64,000 nt of DNA from positions 124,001 through 188,000 of the forward strand of contig NZ_LMPD01000004.1 of NCBI RefSeq assembly GCF_001424305.1, given 5' to 3'. The stretch is from Pedobacter sp. Leaf176 (GTDB lineage Bacteria; Bacteroidota; Bacteroidia; Sphingobacteriales; Sphingobacteriaceae). The position numbers were made by a program, and so were the translations under genes. The notes beneath the pieces are model-generated. The model was not told the DNA's origin and made no database searches. It saw only the letters and a list, made by a program, of their open reading frames with translations. This document shows, piece by piece, positions 26,881 through 35,390 of this stretch; position 1 is the stretch's first letter, and each line of letters opens with the position of its first letter.

Positions 26881-27108
26881 GAATCATCCCTATTGTTGTA
26901 TGTCACATCCCATGACTTACATCATAACAGTTAAGACAAATGTTCTTCCAAAATACGTTTGATGGTTATTAAATTTATAATTATTTGAATATCAGATAAT
27001 TAAATTATTCCCATGCTCTTAGATTCTAATTTGAATTGGGGAAATAGGGGGAATAATATTTTAAGTGTAGAAATCCGGCTACTATATTCCCCATTTATTT
27101 AAGGTGAT
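26881..27108 (-). ncRNA. Candidate structured RNA or long 3' UTR after radA
   Basis: This gap (336 bases in all, 26,773-27,108) has no supported gene. Read on the minus strand it can form two nested stems (GGGGAATA ... TATTCCCC, with GTAG/CTAC inside, about 27,045-27,092). A further 4+4 bp stem around TGGGATG follows (TGTAaGTCA ... TGACaTACA, about 26,898-26,922), then the terminator at 26,855-26,880. This could be a small RNA or a structured 3' UTR of radA. No promoter box with good spacing was found, so the start is unknown. Confidence 0.4.
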
Positions 27109-28488
27109 TTAACCGAAGATAAGACCAAAAACTTCCTCTATTTTACTCACTGCCCTGATTTCGAGGTTATATTTTTCAATATTTATGCCTTTCATATTAT
27201 ACTTTGAAATATAAATAACTTCAAAGCCCAATTTATCAGCTTCTGCAATTCTTTGTTCTATTCTATTTACTGCCCTTATCTCACCTGATAAACCGACTTC
27301 TGCTGCAAAGCAATTTTTAGAAGAAACTGGGATGTCCTGATTTGAAGATATAACGGCGATCAGCACAGCCAAATCGATTGCCGGATCTTCAACCTTTATA
27401 CCCCCGGCAATATTTAAGAAAACGTCTTGGGTGCTTAACCGGAAGCCGCAACGTTTTTCCAAAACAGCTAAAAGCATATTCATTCTTTTCGTGTCAAAGC
27501 CGGTAGCAGAGCGTTGTGGTGTGCCATACGCTGCGGCGCTTACCAGGGCTTGTGTTTCGATCAGCATTGGACGAGCGCCTTCAAGCATAGCAGCAATAGC
27601 GATGCCGCTAAGTTCTTCATCTCGCTGTGTCAACAATATTTCTGAGGGATTGGATACTTCCCTTAAACCACTTCCCTGCATTTCGTAAATACCCAATTCC
27701 GCTGCGGCTCCGAACCGGTTTTTAATAGAACGCAGGATTCGGTAAACATGATGCCTGTCGCCCTCAAACTGGAGAACAGTATCTACCATGTGCTCTAAAA
27801 TTTTTGGGCCCGCAATGGCGCCATCTTTTGTAATATGTCCGATTAAAAACACAGGAGTGCCGGTTTCTTTCGCAAACCGAAGCAATTCCGCAGTACATTC
27901 GCGAACTTGTGAAACACTCCCTGGCGTCGATTCAATGTGAGCAGAATGAAGGGTTTGAATAGAATCAATAACAACAATTTCGGGTTCAAGAATTTCAATC
28001 TGTTTGAAAATATTCTGTGTGGATGTTTCTGTTAAAATATAGCAGTCTGCGGATGGCGATTCAGTAATACGCTCTGCTCTCATTTTAATTTGCTGCTCAC
28101 TTTCTTCACCTGATACATACAAAAGCTTTTTACCCTTTAAGTTTAAAGCCAGCTGTAGCATCAGTGTTGATTTGCCGATTCCAGGTTCGCCACCGATTAA
28201 AATTAAAGATCCCTCCACGAGGCCTCCGCCCAGAACGCGATCCAGTTCTTTATCTCCTGTAGGCATTCGGCGTTCAGGAGAACTTTCAATTTCAACGACT
28301 TTGCTTGGTTTACTCAACTTTCTTGCAGCAACATTATCATTTTTCCATGTGGGTATGCTAGCAGGATTTTTTTCTACAATTTCTTCTACTAAGGTATTCC
28401 ATTGATTGCATGAAGGGCATTTACCAAGCCATTTAGCCGATTCATGTCCACAATTCTGGCAGAAATAAGCCGTTTTTGTTTTTGCCAA
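27109..28488 (-). CDS. radA: DNA repair protein RadA
   Basis: A 459-residue RecA-like ATPase that processes recombination intermediates. An N-terminal zinc ribbon (Cys 10, 13, 24, 27), Walker A GGEPGIGKST, the family-specific KNRFG motif (RSIKNRFGAAAELGIYEM) and a C-terminal Lon-protease-like domain are all present. Length is normal (about 450). The next gene on the same strand, rng, starts upstream and ends 137 bases before, with its own terminator. Confidence 0.97.
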   Translation of the reverse strand: MAKTKTAYFCQNCGHESAKWLGKCPSCNQWNTLVEEIVEKNPASIPTWKNDNVAARKLSKPSKVVEIESSPERRMPTGDKELDRVLGGGLVEGSLILIGGEPGIGKSTLMLQLALNLKGKKLLYVSGEESEQQIKMRAERITESPSADCYILTETSTQNIFKQIEILEPEIVVIDSIQTLHSAHIESTPGSVSQVRECTAELLRFAKETGTPVFLIGHITKDGAIAGPKILEHMVDTVLQFEGDRHHVYRILRSIKNRFGAAAELGIYEMQGSGLREVSNPSEILLTQRDEELSGIAIAAMLEGARPMLIETQALVSAAAYGTPQRSATGFDTKRMNMLLAVLEKRCGFRLSTQDVFLNIAGGIKVEDPAIDLAVLIAVISSNQDIPVSSKNCFAAEVGLSGEIRAVNRIEQRIAEADKLGFEVIYISKYNMKGINIEKYNLEIRAVSKIEEVFGLIFG

Positions 28489-28572
28489 TTTGATTTCAGG
28501 TTTAGATCCAATAGGTATCGGATTACGAATTTAAATTTAAAAGGCCGCAAATGCCAAATCATTTTCACAAAA

Positions 28573-28607
28573 AAAGCCTGATGCCATTATTATCAGCATC
28601 AGGCTTT
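28573..28607 (-). terminator. Terminator of rng
   Basis: A perfect 12-bp stem (AAAGCCTGATGC and complement) with a ~11-base loop. On the minus strand it is followed by a T-run (the A-run at 28569-28575 on plus). It sits 19 bases after the rng stop. Confidence 0.92.
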
Positions 28608-28625
28608 AATTACATAAGCTTAATT

Positions 28626-30176
28626 TTACAGCTTTATTTCTTCATCTTTTGATGAGATAAAATGAAATTCATTTAAATAATAAGCAGATTTTGCTTTAAC
28701 TTTTACCCATTGGCCATATTTAAAAAACCACCGGCGTTGTAAGTTAAAAATGCCTTTTGTAATGTAAGCTTCAATGTAAGGATGTACACAAAGCGTAACA
28801 CCTTTCTCATTTTGTTCTGTTAAAATATAATTAAGGTTGTTTTCAATATCGTCCATAAGAACAATACTTGCTTTTATCTCACCTGTTCCACCGCATGCCG
28901 GGCATTTTTCTACAGTAACAATGTTCATTTCCGGGCGGACACGCTGCCGGGTAATTTGAACCAGACCAAACTTACTAGGTGGTAAAATGGTATGTTTTGC
29001 ACGATCCAGCAACATCAGGTCACGCAGATAATCGAATAATATTTTACGGTTTGCTGGTTTATGCATGTCGATAAAATCGATCACCACAATGCCGCCCATA
29101 TCGCGTAAACGCAGTTGACGGGCAATCTCTTTTGCCGCCTCCTTATTTACCTGTAAGGCATTTTCCTCCTGATTCTCTTTACTTGCCGTACGATTGCCGC
29201 TGTTTACATCAATAACATGCAAGGCTTCGGTATGTTCCACAACTAAATAAGCACCACCAGGAAGGTTCACCGTTTTTCCAAAAGCATTTTTAATCTGCTT
29301 TTCAATTCCAAAATGGTCGAAAATAGGCTCTTTATGTTTGTAAAGTTTCACGATTTTTTCCATTTCAGGGGAAATATCGTGTACATAAGACCGGATATCA
29401 TCGAACAATTCAGGTGTACTTACATAAACATTTGTAAAGTCTGGATTCAGAATATCACGTATTAGCGTAGACGACCTGTCCATCTCACCCCAAACCCGTT
29501 TTGAAGGTTCAGTTGAAGGCAATTTTTTAACAAATATCTCCCATTTAGCAACTAGATCCAACAGGTCTTTTTGCATTTCAGCAACACCTCTTCCTTCAGA
29601 AACGGTTCTGATAATTACCCCAAAATTTTGGGGTTTAATACTTTCTATAATCTTCTTTAACCGATTACGTTCAGTATTACTTTTTATTTTTTTTGATATG
29701 GATATGGTATTGGAGAAGGGCACCAGTACCACATACCTGCCGGCAATTGATAGATCAGAACTCAAACGTGGTCCTTTGGTAGAAATTGGCTCTTTAGCAA
29801 TTTGTACAGGCAGCAGCACGTTTTTACTAAGCACATCAGAAATTTTACCCGCCTTATTGATGTCAGATTCGAGTTTTAAATTATCTAATAGTGTGCCTGT
29901 AACCGAGCCATTACGCTTGATCTTAGTTAGCTTAATTAAAGATTGTACCTGAGGGCCTAAATCAAAATAATGCAGGAACGCATCTTTTTCATAACCAACA
30001 TCCACAAAAGCAGCATTCAGGCCGGGCATGATTTTTTTAATGCGACCTAAATAAATATCCCCTACGGCATAGTTATTATTGATTTGTTCTTTATGAAGCT
30101 CAACAAGTTGTTTGTCTTCAATCAAAGCTATGGTAACTCCGGCAGGAGTCGAATTGATAATTAATTCTTTTACCAA
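28626..30176 (-). CDS. rng: Ribonuclease E/G family
   Basis: A 516-residue RNase G-type endonuclease for rRNA and mRNA processing. Features: an N-terminal S1 domain (AVGDIYLGRIKKIMPGLNAAFVDVG), the 5'-sensor/RNase H-like region, the catalytic GGIVVIDFIDM (about 362-372) whose aspartate binds Mg, and the zinc-link CPACGGTGEI. It lacks a long C-terminal scaffold, so it is G-like rather than E-like. A 152-base leader with two hairpins separates it from the small basic protein upstream. Confidence 0.95.
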   Translation of the reverse strand: MVKELIINSTPAGVTIALIEDKQLVELHKEQINNNYAVGDIYLGRIKKIMPGLNAAFVDVGYEKDAFLHYFDLGPQVQSLIKLTKIKRNGSVTGTLLDNLKLESDINKAGKISDVLSKNVLLPVQIAKEPISTKGPRLSSDLSIAGRYVVLVPFSNTISISKKIKSNTERNRLKKIIESIKPQNFGVIIRTVSEGRGVAEMQKDLLDLVAKWEIFVKKLPSTEPSKRVWGEMDRSSTLIRDILNPDFTNVYVSTPELFDDIRSYVHDISPEMEKIVKLYKHKEPIFDHFGIEKQIKNAFGKTVNLPGGAYLVVEHTEALHVIDVNSGNRTASKENQEENALQVNKEAAKEIARQLRLRDMGGIVVIDFIDMHKPANRKILFDYLRDLMLLDRAKHTILPPSKFGLVQITRQRVRPEMNIVTVEKCPACGGTGEIKASIVLMDDIENNLNYILTEQNEKGVTLCVHPYIEAYITKGIFNLQRRWFFKYGQWVKVKAKSAYYLNEFHFISSKDEEIKL

Positions 30177-30248
30177 CAGCTACAGATTTAAGGCTTTCGC
30201 CTATTAACAAATGGATAGTAAAATAAATACAGTGATATAGCCAAAACT

Positions 30249-30307
30249 TTACGACGGAATTCGTAAATAAGTGTTTAAACCTCATAGCATACGCTACAAG
30301 GTTTAAA
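30249..30307 (-). promoter_or_regulatory. Two stem-loops in the rng leader
   Basis: Stem 1: TTTAAACCT paired with AGGTTTAAA (30274-30282, 30299-30307), with an AGC/GCT inner pair. Stem 2: TTACGA paired with TCGTAA (30249-30254, 30261-30266). Both lie between the tiny upstream gene and rng. There is no T-run typical of a terminator. They could be 5'-leader structures of the RNase mRNA. Confidence 0.45.
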
Positions 30308-30328
30308 AGGCTAAATCAAAATAAGAAA

Positions 30329-30418
30329 CTATTTTTTCTTATGTCTGTTTTTTCTTAAACGTTTTTTACGTTTGTGCGTAGCCATTTTATGTCTTTTTCT
30401 TTTTTTACCGCTTGGCAT
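30329..30418 (-). CDS. AURKAIP1/COX24-type small basic protein
   Basis: A 29-residue protein starting MPSGKKRKRHKMATHKRKK, followed by further Arg/Lys residues, too short for a normal ORF scan. The composition and the PSGKKRKRHK...KRKKRL pattern match a short Bacteroidota family annotated with an AURKAIP1/COX24 domain, homologous to the mitochondrial ribosomal mS38 tail. A ribosome-associated role is therefore likely but inferred. It lies between the TPR gene and rng on the same strand. Confidence 0.8.
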   Translation of the reverse strand: MPSGKKRKRHKMATHKRKKRLRKNRHKKK

Positions 30419-30450
30419 AATTTTGAGTTTTAAATGTTTTTATTAATCTG

Positions 30451-31323
30451 TTAATTAATTTTATTTTTTAGTTCAGCAACCTTTTTATCGATAAATGATG
30501 ATAAAGTCGGGTTTGCCGCTAATTTTTTGCTTGTTAAATAGGCTTCAACAGCTTCTTTGTTTTTGTTTAAATTCTCCAGGGCCGTAGCCAGGTAGAAATA
30601 GGCTTCAGGTGTCGGAGCCGTTGCAATGACCGTATTAAAACGGGGAATTGCCTTGTCGAACTGACCTGATTTAATCGAAAATAAACCTAGGTTCATATTC
30701 GCTTTCACGTTCTTAGGATCTTTAGCAACCACTTCAAGCAGCATTGCAATACCTTGCATGGGTGCGCCTAAGCCATTAACTATTGTAACACCCAATCCTG
30801 TTTTGGCATCTATATTCTCTTTGTCCAGTGCCAGCGCTTTTGTGAAAGAAGTATTTGCTTTCTGCAATAATGCAGGTTGCGCTAAACTATCTTGTGTACT
30901 TTCAAAAGCCTTTAAAAATTTGTTGCCTGATGCTAACCAATTTATTGATGATGGTTTTGCTTCTGCTACAACTTCCAAATATAATGCTGATGGTGTCAAC
31001 TGTTCAACATCGTCCCATTTTTGAGCCAGTTGTTGCGCAAGTTCAATTTTCTGAGCGCCTGTTGCACCTTTATAACTATTTTCTAAGGCTGTAATGTCAG
31101 TTGCTAAATTTTTATTAATTATATTTTTCGCAGCTTCAGACGTTGTTTGAATATTTAGCCCGGAAGAAGCTGCCGATTCAGATACTTGACCTGATGATGG
31201 CATTTTGCCGTTTTCTTCGGTTGGTTTTACTAAACCTTTAATATCTCTCGTAAACAGAAAAGCAACAAGCAATAAAATCGCTCCAATAATTATGGTCTGT
31301 TTTAATCTGATGCTGCTGTTCAC
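30451..31323 (-). CDS. TPR-repeat membrane-anchored protein
   Basis: A 290-residue protein with one N-terminal transmembrane anchor (about 10-25), a Ser/Glu-rich linker, then helical repeats in the C-terminal half. Those from about residue 160 look like TPR units (ALDKENIDAKTGLGVTIV, KDPKNVKANMNLGLFSIKSGQFDKAIPRFNTVIATAPTPEAYFYLATALENLNKNKEAVEAYL). Likely a protein-protein scaffold; partner unknown. The HU-like gene is 10 bases upstream on the same strand. Confidence 0.85.
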   Translation of the reverse strand: MNSSIRLKQTIIIGAILLLVAFLFTRDIKGLVKPTEENGKMPSSGQVSESAASSGLNIQTTSEAAKNIINKNLATDITALENSYKGATGAQKIELAQQLAQKWDDVEQLTPSALYLEVVAEAKPSSINWLASGNKFLKAFESTQDSLAQPALLQKANTSFTKALALDKENIDAKTGLGVTIVNGLGAPMQGIAMLLEVVAKDPKNVKANMNLGLFSIKSGQFDKAIPRFNTVIATAPTPEAYFYLATALENLNKNKEAVEAYLTSKKLAANPTLSSFIDKKVAELKNKIN

Positions 31324-31333
31324 GTGACTAAGT

Positions 31334-31636
31334 TTAAGCTTCTACTTGGATTTTTTTAGAATTGTTTTTCACTTTATCAACAAATACTTTTGCTGGTTTA
31401 AAGCTTGGAACGAAATGTTCAGGTATGATTATCGCAGTGTTTTTAGAGATATTTCTGGCTGTTTTTTGAGCCCTCTTTTTAACAACAAAGCTTCCGAAGC
31501 CTCTAACATAAACATTTTCACCGCCAATCATGCTGGTTTTGATCACCTTGAAGAATGCCTCAACGGTTTCCTGCACATCAACCTTCTCTATTCCGGTTTT
31601 TGTTGATATTTCTGAAATAATATCTGCCTTAGTCAT
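31334..31636 (-). CDS. HU/IHF-family DNA-binding protein
   Basis: A 100-residue nucleoid protein. MTKADIISEISTKTGIEK is the start of the HU fold, VYVRGFGSFVVKKRAQKTARN is the beta-arm and the C-terminal part is IPEHFVPSFKPAKVFVDKV. It bends or wraps DNA as a dimer. A possible -7 box (TACTTTTG, minus strand, 31690-31697) lies 54 bases upstream. It is co-directional with the TPR gene and probably in the same transcript. Confidence 0.93.
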   Translation of the reverse strand: MTKADIISEISTKTGIEKVDVQETVEAFFKVIKTSMIGGENVYVRGFGSFVVKKRAQKTARNISKNTAIIIPEHFVPSFKPAKVFVDKVKNNSKKIQVEA

Positions 31637-31805
31637 ATTTTATTATTTATTATGTATTGTGTATTAATATTATCAGTGTTTTGGGGTTGCAAAAGTATTG
31701 CTTTTTAATGAGATAGGGAAATAAAAGATGATTTTTTTATCTTGGTCCTTATCACCTGATTGCAAGTTTTTTAAAAAACAAATAATTACACCGTAATTTG
31801 CATCA

Positions 31806-32849
31806 ATGACATTCCAAAATGAACTTATAAACTGGTACCTGATTAATAAAAGAGATCTTCCATGGCGACACACCAACGATGCTTATATAATATGGCTTTC
31901 AGAAATTATTTTACAGCAAACCCGTGTCGAACAGGGTCTGCCTTATTTTAAAAAGTTTTTGGAGAATTTTCCAACTGTGGCAGATTTTGCCGCAGCCGGA
32001 GAGGCTAAGGTGCTGAAGCTCTGGCAGGGCCTGGGCTATTATTCACGTGGTAGAAATATGCATAATACAGCTCAAATTGTTGTAAATAATTATAAAGGAA
32101 TTTTTCCGACGCTGCATGATGATTTGATTAAATTGAAAGGAATTGGAGAATATACCGCTGCCGCCATATCTTCTTTTTCTTCAGGCGAAGCCAGGGCTGT
32201 GGTTGATGGAAATGTTTTCCGTGTTCTGGCAAGATACTTTGGTATTGATACGGCAATAAATTCGATCGAAGGGAAAAAACAGTTTTTAATATTAGCGAAC
32301 GAACTGCTTTTAAAGGATGATCCCGCACTTTACAATCAGGCGATCATGGAATTTGGAGCCATTCAATGTAAACCTAAATCACCTGATTGCAATAACTGCC
32401 CGTTGAATACAGGGTGTTATGCACGTAAAAATAATGCCGTTGGCCAATTGCCTGTAAAGCTGGCTAAAGCACCAAAAAAGCACCGTTATTTTAATTACCT
32501 GGTTGGTGTTGCCGATGGTAAAGTACTGGTCAGAGAAAGACAGGCAGGCGACATATGGCAGCATCTTTACGACTTTCCTTGTATAGAGGCTATTGGGTTT
32601 TCAAAAGAAGAAGATGAAATGCTCGAATTAAAAGTGAAGTCAGCGTTCGGGGAAGAGTCTGAAATTACTCTTATAAGTTACAAAAAGCATATTTTAACAC
32701 ACCAAATTATCCATGTAAGATTTTTTGCTTTAAAAAATTATATATTTAACTTTAATAAACAAAAGGAACTTAATTGGGTTTCTTTAAATGTATTGGATGA
32801 CTTGCCACAACCTAATGTAATCAGAAATTTTATAGAGGAATATTTTTGA
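31806..32849 (+). CDS. mutY: A/G-specific adenine glycosylase
   Basis: A 347-residue base-excision-repair enzyme that removes adenine opposite 8-oxoguanine. Helix-hairpin-helix segment LKGIGEYTAAAISSF (about 105-119) with the catalytic aspartate in VVDGNVFRVL, the 4Fe-4S cluster motif C-x6-C-x2-C-x5-C (CKPKSPDCNNCPLNTGC), and a C-terminal Nudix-like 8-oxoG recognition domain. Normal length. It is divergent from HU; ssb follows 74 bases later. Confidence 0.96.
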   Translation: MTFQNELINWYLINKRDLPWRHTNDAYIIWLSEIILQQTRVEQGLPYFKKFLENFPTVADFAAAGEAKVLKLWQGLGYYSRGRNMHNTAQIVVNNYKGIFPTLHDDLIKLKGIGEYTAAAISSFSSGEARAVVDGNVFRVLARYFGIDTAINSIEGKKQFLILANELLLKDDPALYNQAIMEFGAIQCKPKSPDCNNCPLNTGCYARKNNAVGQLPVKLAKAPKKHRYFNYLVGVADGKVLVRERQAGDIWQHLYDFPCIEAIGFSKEEDEMLELKVKSAFGEESEITLISYKKHILTHQIIHVRFFALKNYIFNFNKQKELNWVSLNVLDDLPQPNVIRNFIEEYF

Positions 32850-32923
32850 TGCTTATGAAGGCGTAACTAACCTTCGCTAAATCATCTCATTTAAGATAAA
32901 AACTAACCAAAAAAAAATATTTT

Positions 32924-33361
32924 ATGTCCGGGATTAACAAAGTTATTTTAGTCGGGCACTTGGGTAAAGATCCCGAAGTGCGGCATCTAGATGGAGGCGT
33001 CACTGTAGCTAGCTTCCCCTTAGCTACATCAGAAACGTATAATAAAGACGGTAAACGTATTGAACAAACCGAATGGCATAACATAGTTTTATGGAGAGGA
33101 CTAGCAGAAGTAGCCTCCAAATACCTTCAAAAAGGCAAACTTGTTTATATAGAAGGGAAATTAAGAACCCGCTCTTTTGAAGATAAGGAAAAGGTTAAAA
33201 AATATGTAACCGAAATAGTTGCTGAAAATTTTACTATGTTGGGAAGAAAGAGTGATTTCGAACAAGTAAATCCTGCAGGCCAGTCTCAAAATAACGACAC
33301 TAAAATCGAAGATGAGTTCTCCATCCAGCCAGATGATGCGAATGGAGATTTACCTTTTTAA
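32924..33361 (+). CDS. ssb: Single-stranded DNA-binding protein
   Basis: A 145-residue SSB. The OB fold has the MSGINKVILVGHLGKDPEVRHLDGG start and the TEWHNIVLWRGLAEVASKYLQKGKLVYIEGKLRTRSF segment. It ends in an acidic tip DDANGDLPF, which recruits repair and replication proteins. It follows mutY and converges on glmS. Confidence 0.95.
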   Translation: MSGINKVILVGHLGKDPEVRHLDGGVTVASFPLATSETYNKDGKRIEQTEWHNIVLWRGLAEVASKYLQKGKLVYIEGKLRTRSFEDKEKVKKYVTEIVAENFTMLGRKSDFEQVNPAGQSQNNDTKIEDEFSIQPDDANGDLPF

Positions 33362-33377
33362 ACCACCGATTAGGTAG

Positions 33378-33407
33378 TAAAGTCAAGGTCCATTAACCTT
33401 GACTTTA
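33378..33407. terminator. Bidirectional terminator between ssb and glmS
   Basis: A 12-bp stem (TAAAGTCAAGGT and complement) with a 6-base loop between converging genes. The flanks lack a long T-run. Confidence 0.85.
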
Positions 33408-33420
33408 TTGTATACCTTTA

Positions 33421-35259
33421 TTATTCTACAGTTACCGATTTTGCTAAATTTCTTGGTTGATCCACATTGCAACCGCGCATTACAGCAATATGATAAGATA
33501 AGAGTTGTAACGGAATAGTAGCTAATAATGGTAAAAAAGCTTCATCCGAATCCGGAATCTCAATACAATAATCTGCAATTTTGCTAACTTCTGTGTCGCC
33601 TTTAGTAACAACTGCTATTACCTTTCCTTTACGCGCCTTAACTTCCTGTATATTACTGATTACTTTTTCGTACGATGAGTTCTGAGTTGCAATGAATACA
33701 ACGGGCATTTCTTCATCAATTAAAGCTATGGGGCCATGTTTCATTTCTGCAGCGGGATAGCCCTCAGCGTGAATATAAGATATTTCCTTCAGTTTCAGAG
33801 CGCCTTCTAAAGCCACAGGAAAGCCACTTCCTCGTCCCAGGAATAAGCAATTTCTTGAATCTTTGATTTTCGAGGCCACTTCTTTAATAATATCATTAGA
33901 TTCCAATGCCCCCTGAATTTTTTCAGGAATATTGTCTAACTCTGTCAACAGGCTTATCAATTTCGATTGAGTTATTGTCCCTTTTTGTTGTGCCATGTAA
34001 AACGCGATTAGCGTTAAAACGGTAACTTGAGCAGTGAATGCTTTCGTAGAAGCAACACCGATTTCCGGTCCTGCGTGTGTATAAACTCCGGCGTGACTTA
34101 ATCTAGGTATAGAAGCCCCTGCTACATTACAAATGCCGAATATGGTGGCCCCGCGTTCTTTAGCCATCTCTATTGCTGCCATGGTGTCGGCTGTTTCTCC
34201 AGATTGTGAAATGGCAATTACCACATCTTTTTCAGTAATAATCGGGTTACGATACCTAAATTCAGAAGCATACTCAACTTCTACAGGAATCCGGGCATAT
34301 TCTTCAATTAAATATTCACCAACTAAACCTGCATGCCAAGAGGTGCCACAGGCAACTATAATTATTCTATCTATATTTTTAAGTTTTTCGATAAACTCTT
34401 TAATTCCACCTAATTGTACTTTTCCTTCTTCGGGATAAATACGCCCGCGCATACAGTCGCGAATTGATCTGGGTTGTTCATAAATTTCCTTAAGCATAAA
34501 GTGATCGAAACCACCTTTTTCCAGCATCTCTAATTTGAGTTCTAACTCTTGAATCAGAGGCGTTTGAACTACGTTGTCCAGTCTTTTAACCAATAAATCG
34601 TTCTTTGTGATTAGCGCAATTTCATGGTCATTTAAGTAGATTACATTTTTAGTATATTCAATTATAGGCGTCGCATCAGAAGCAATAAAGTATTCTCCTT
34701 TACCTACGCCAATAACCATCGGACTACCTTTCCGCGCCGCAATTAAACGATCAGGATTTTCCCGGTCCATAATTACGATTGCATAAGCGCCCATAACTTC
34801 TTTTAAGGCTAAACGAACAGCCTCAAGAAGGTCCAATTGTTCTATATTTTGAATTTCTTCAATTAAATGAATTAGAACTTCGGTGTCTGTATCACTTTTA
34901 AACTCATGTCCGCGGCCCGAAAGTTCTTCTTTAAGTGTAGCGTAGTTTTCTATGATTCCGTTGTGGATGATAGAAAGCTTTTCATTATTTGACGTGTGTG
35001 GATGTGAATTTCTATCTGAAGGTACGCCATGAGTAGCCCAGCGGGTATGGCCCATTGCGATTGTGCCCGTTTTATCTTTGTTTTCAGCAAATGCTTCTAA
35101 AGCGGAAACTTTACCAACTTTTTTGTATGTATTTTGGCCTTTACTGTTTATAATCGCGATGCCGGCACTATCGTATCCACGGTATTCTAATCTTTTAAGG
35201 CCTTTTAAAACAATTGGCCAAGCCTCTCTATAGCCTATGTAACCTACTATTCCACACAT
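33421..35259 (-). CDS. glmS: Glutamine--fructose-6-phosphate aminotransferase (isomerizing)
   Basis: A 612-residue GlmS, which makes glucosamine-6-phosphate for cell-wall and glycan precursors. The N-terminal glutaminase nucleophile Cys 2 (CGIVGYIG) and GHTRWATHG are intact, as are two SIS sugar-isomerase domains (VACGTSWHAGLVGEYL and FLGRGSGFPVALEGALKLKEISYIHAEGYPAAEMKHGPIA) and the C-terminal LAKSVTVE. No glmS ribozyme is seen downstream or upstream. A possible -7 box (TATATTTG on the minus strand, 35281-35288) lies 21 bases upstream. Confidence 0.97.
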   Translation of the reverse strand: MCGIVGYIGYREAWPIVLKGLKRLEYRGYDSAGIAIINSKGQNTYKKVGKVSALEAFAENKDKTGTIAMGHTRWATHGVPSDRNSHPHTSNNEKLSIIHNGIIENYATLKEELSGRGHEFKSDTDTEVLIHLIEEIQNIEQLDLLEAVRLALKEVMGAYAIVIMDRENPDRLIAARKGSPMVIGVGKGEYFIASDATPIIEYTKNVIYLNDHEIALITKNDLLVKRLDNVVQTPLIQELELKLEMLEKGGFDHFMLKEIYEQPRSIRDCMRGRIYPEEGKVQLGGIKEFIEKLKNIDRIIIVACGTSWHAGLVGEYLIEEYARIPVEVEYASEFRYRNPIITEKDVVIAISQSGETADTMAAIEMAKERGATIFGICNVAGASIPRLSHAGVYTHAGPEIGVASTKAFTAQVTVLTLIAFYMAQQKGTITQSKLISLLTELDNIPEKIQGALESNDIIKEVASKIKDSRNCLFLGRGSGFPVALEGALKLKEISYIHAEGYPAAEMKHGPIALIDEEMPVVFIATQNSSYEKVISNIQEVKARKGKVIAVVTKGDTEVSKIADYCIEIPDSDEAFLPLLATIPLQLLSYHIAVMRGCNVDQPRNLAKSVTVE

Positions 35260-35280
35260 ATTTTAATTAAATTATTCTGC

Positions 35281-35307
35281 CAAATATACTAAACAAACGA
35301 TTGTTTG
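35281..35307 (-). promoter_or_regulatory. Possible glmS promoter and CAAAC/GTTTG inverted repeat
   Basis: On the minus strand a TATATTTG -7 box (35281-35288) is followed upstream by the inverted repeat CAAAC GATT GTTTG (35294-35307). A -33 TTG at the right spacing is not seen. The inverted repeat could be an operator; nothing more can be said. Confidence 0.3.
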
Positions 35308-35342
35308 CATGTTAAAAAATCTTTTCGGAACTTCTCAAAAAA

Positions 35343-35372
35343 AAAGCTCCAGCTGCAATGCAGTGGAGCTTT
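35343..35372 (-). terminator. Terminator of the DUF4270 gene
   Basis: AAAGCTCCA ... TGGAGCTTT stem with an inner CTGC/GCAG pair and an AAT loop, followed on the minus strand by a run of T. It lies 19 bases after the DUF4270 stop. Confidence 0.92.
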
Positions 35373-35390
35373 GAATATTTTAAAGTTAAG

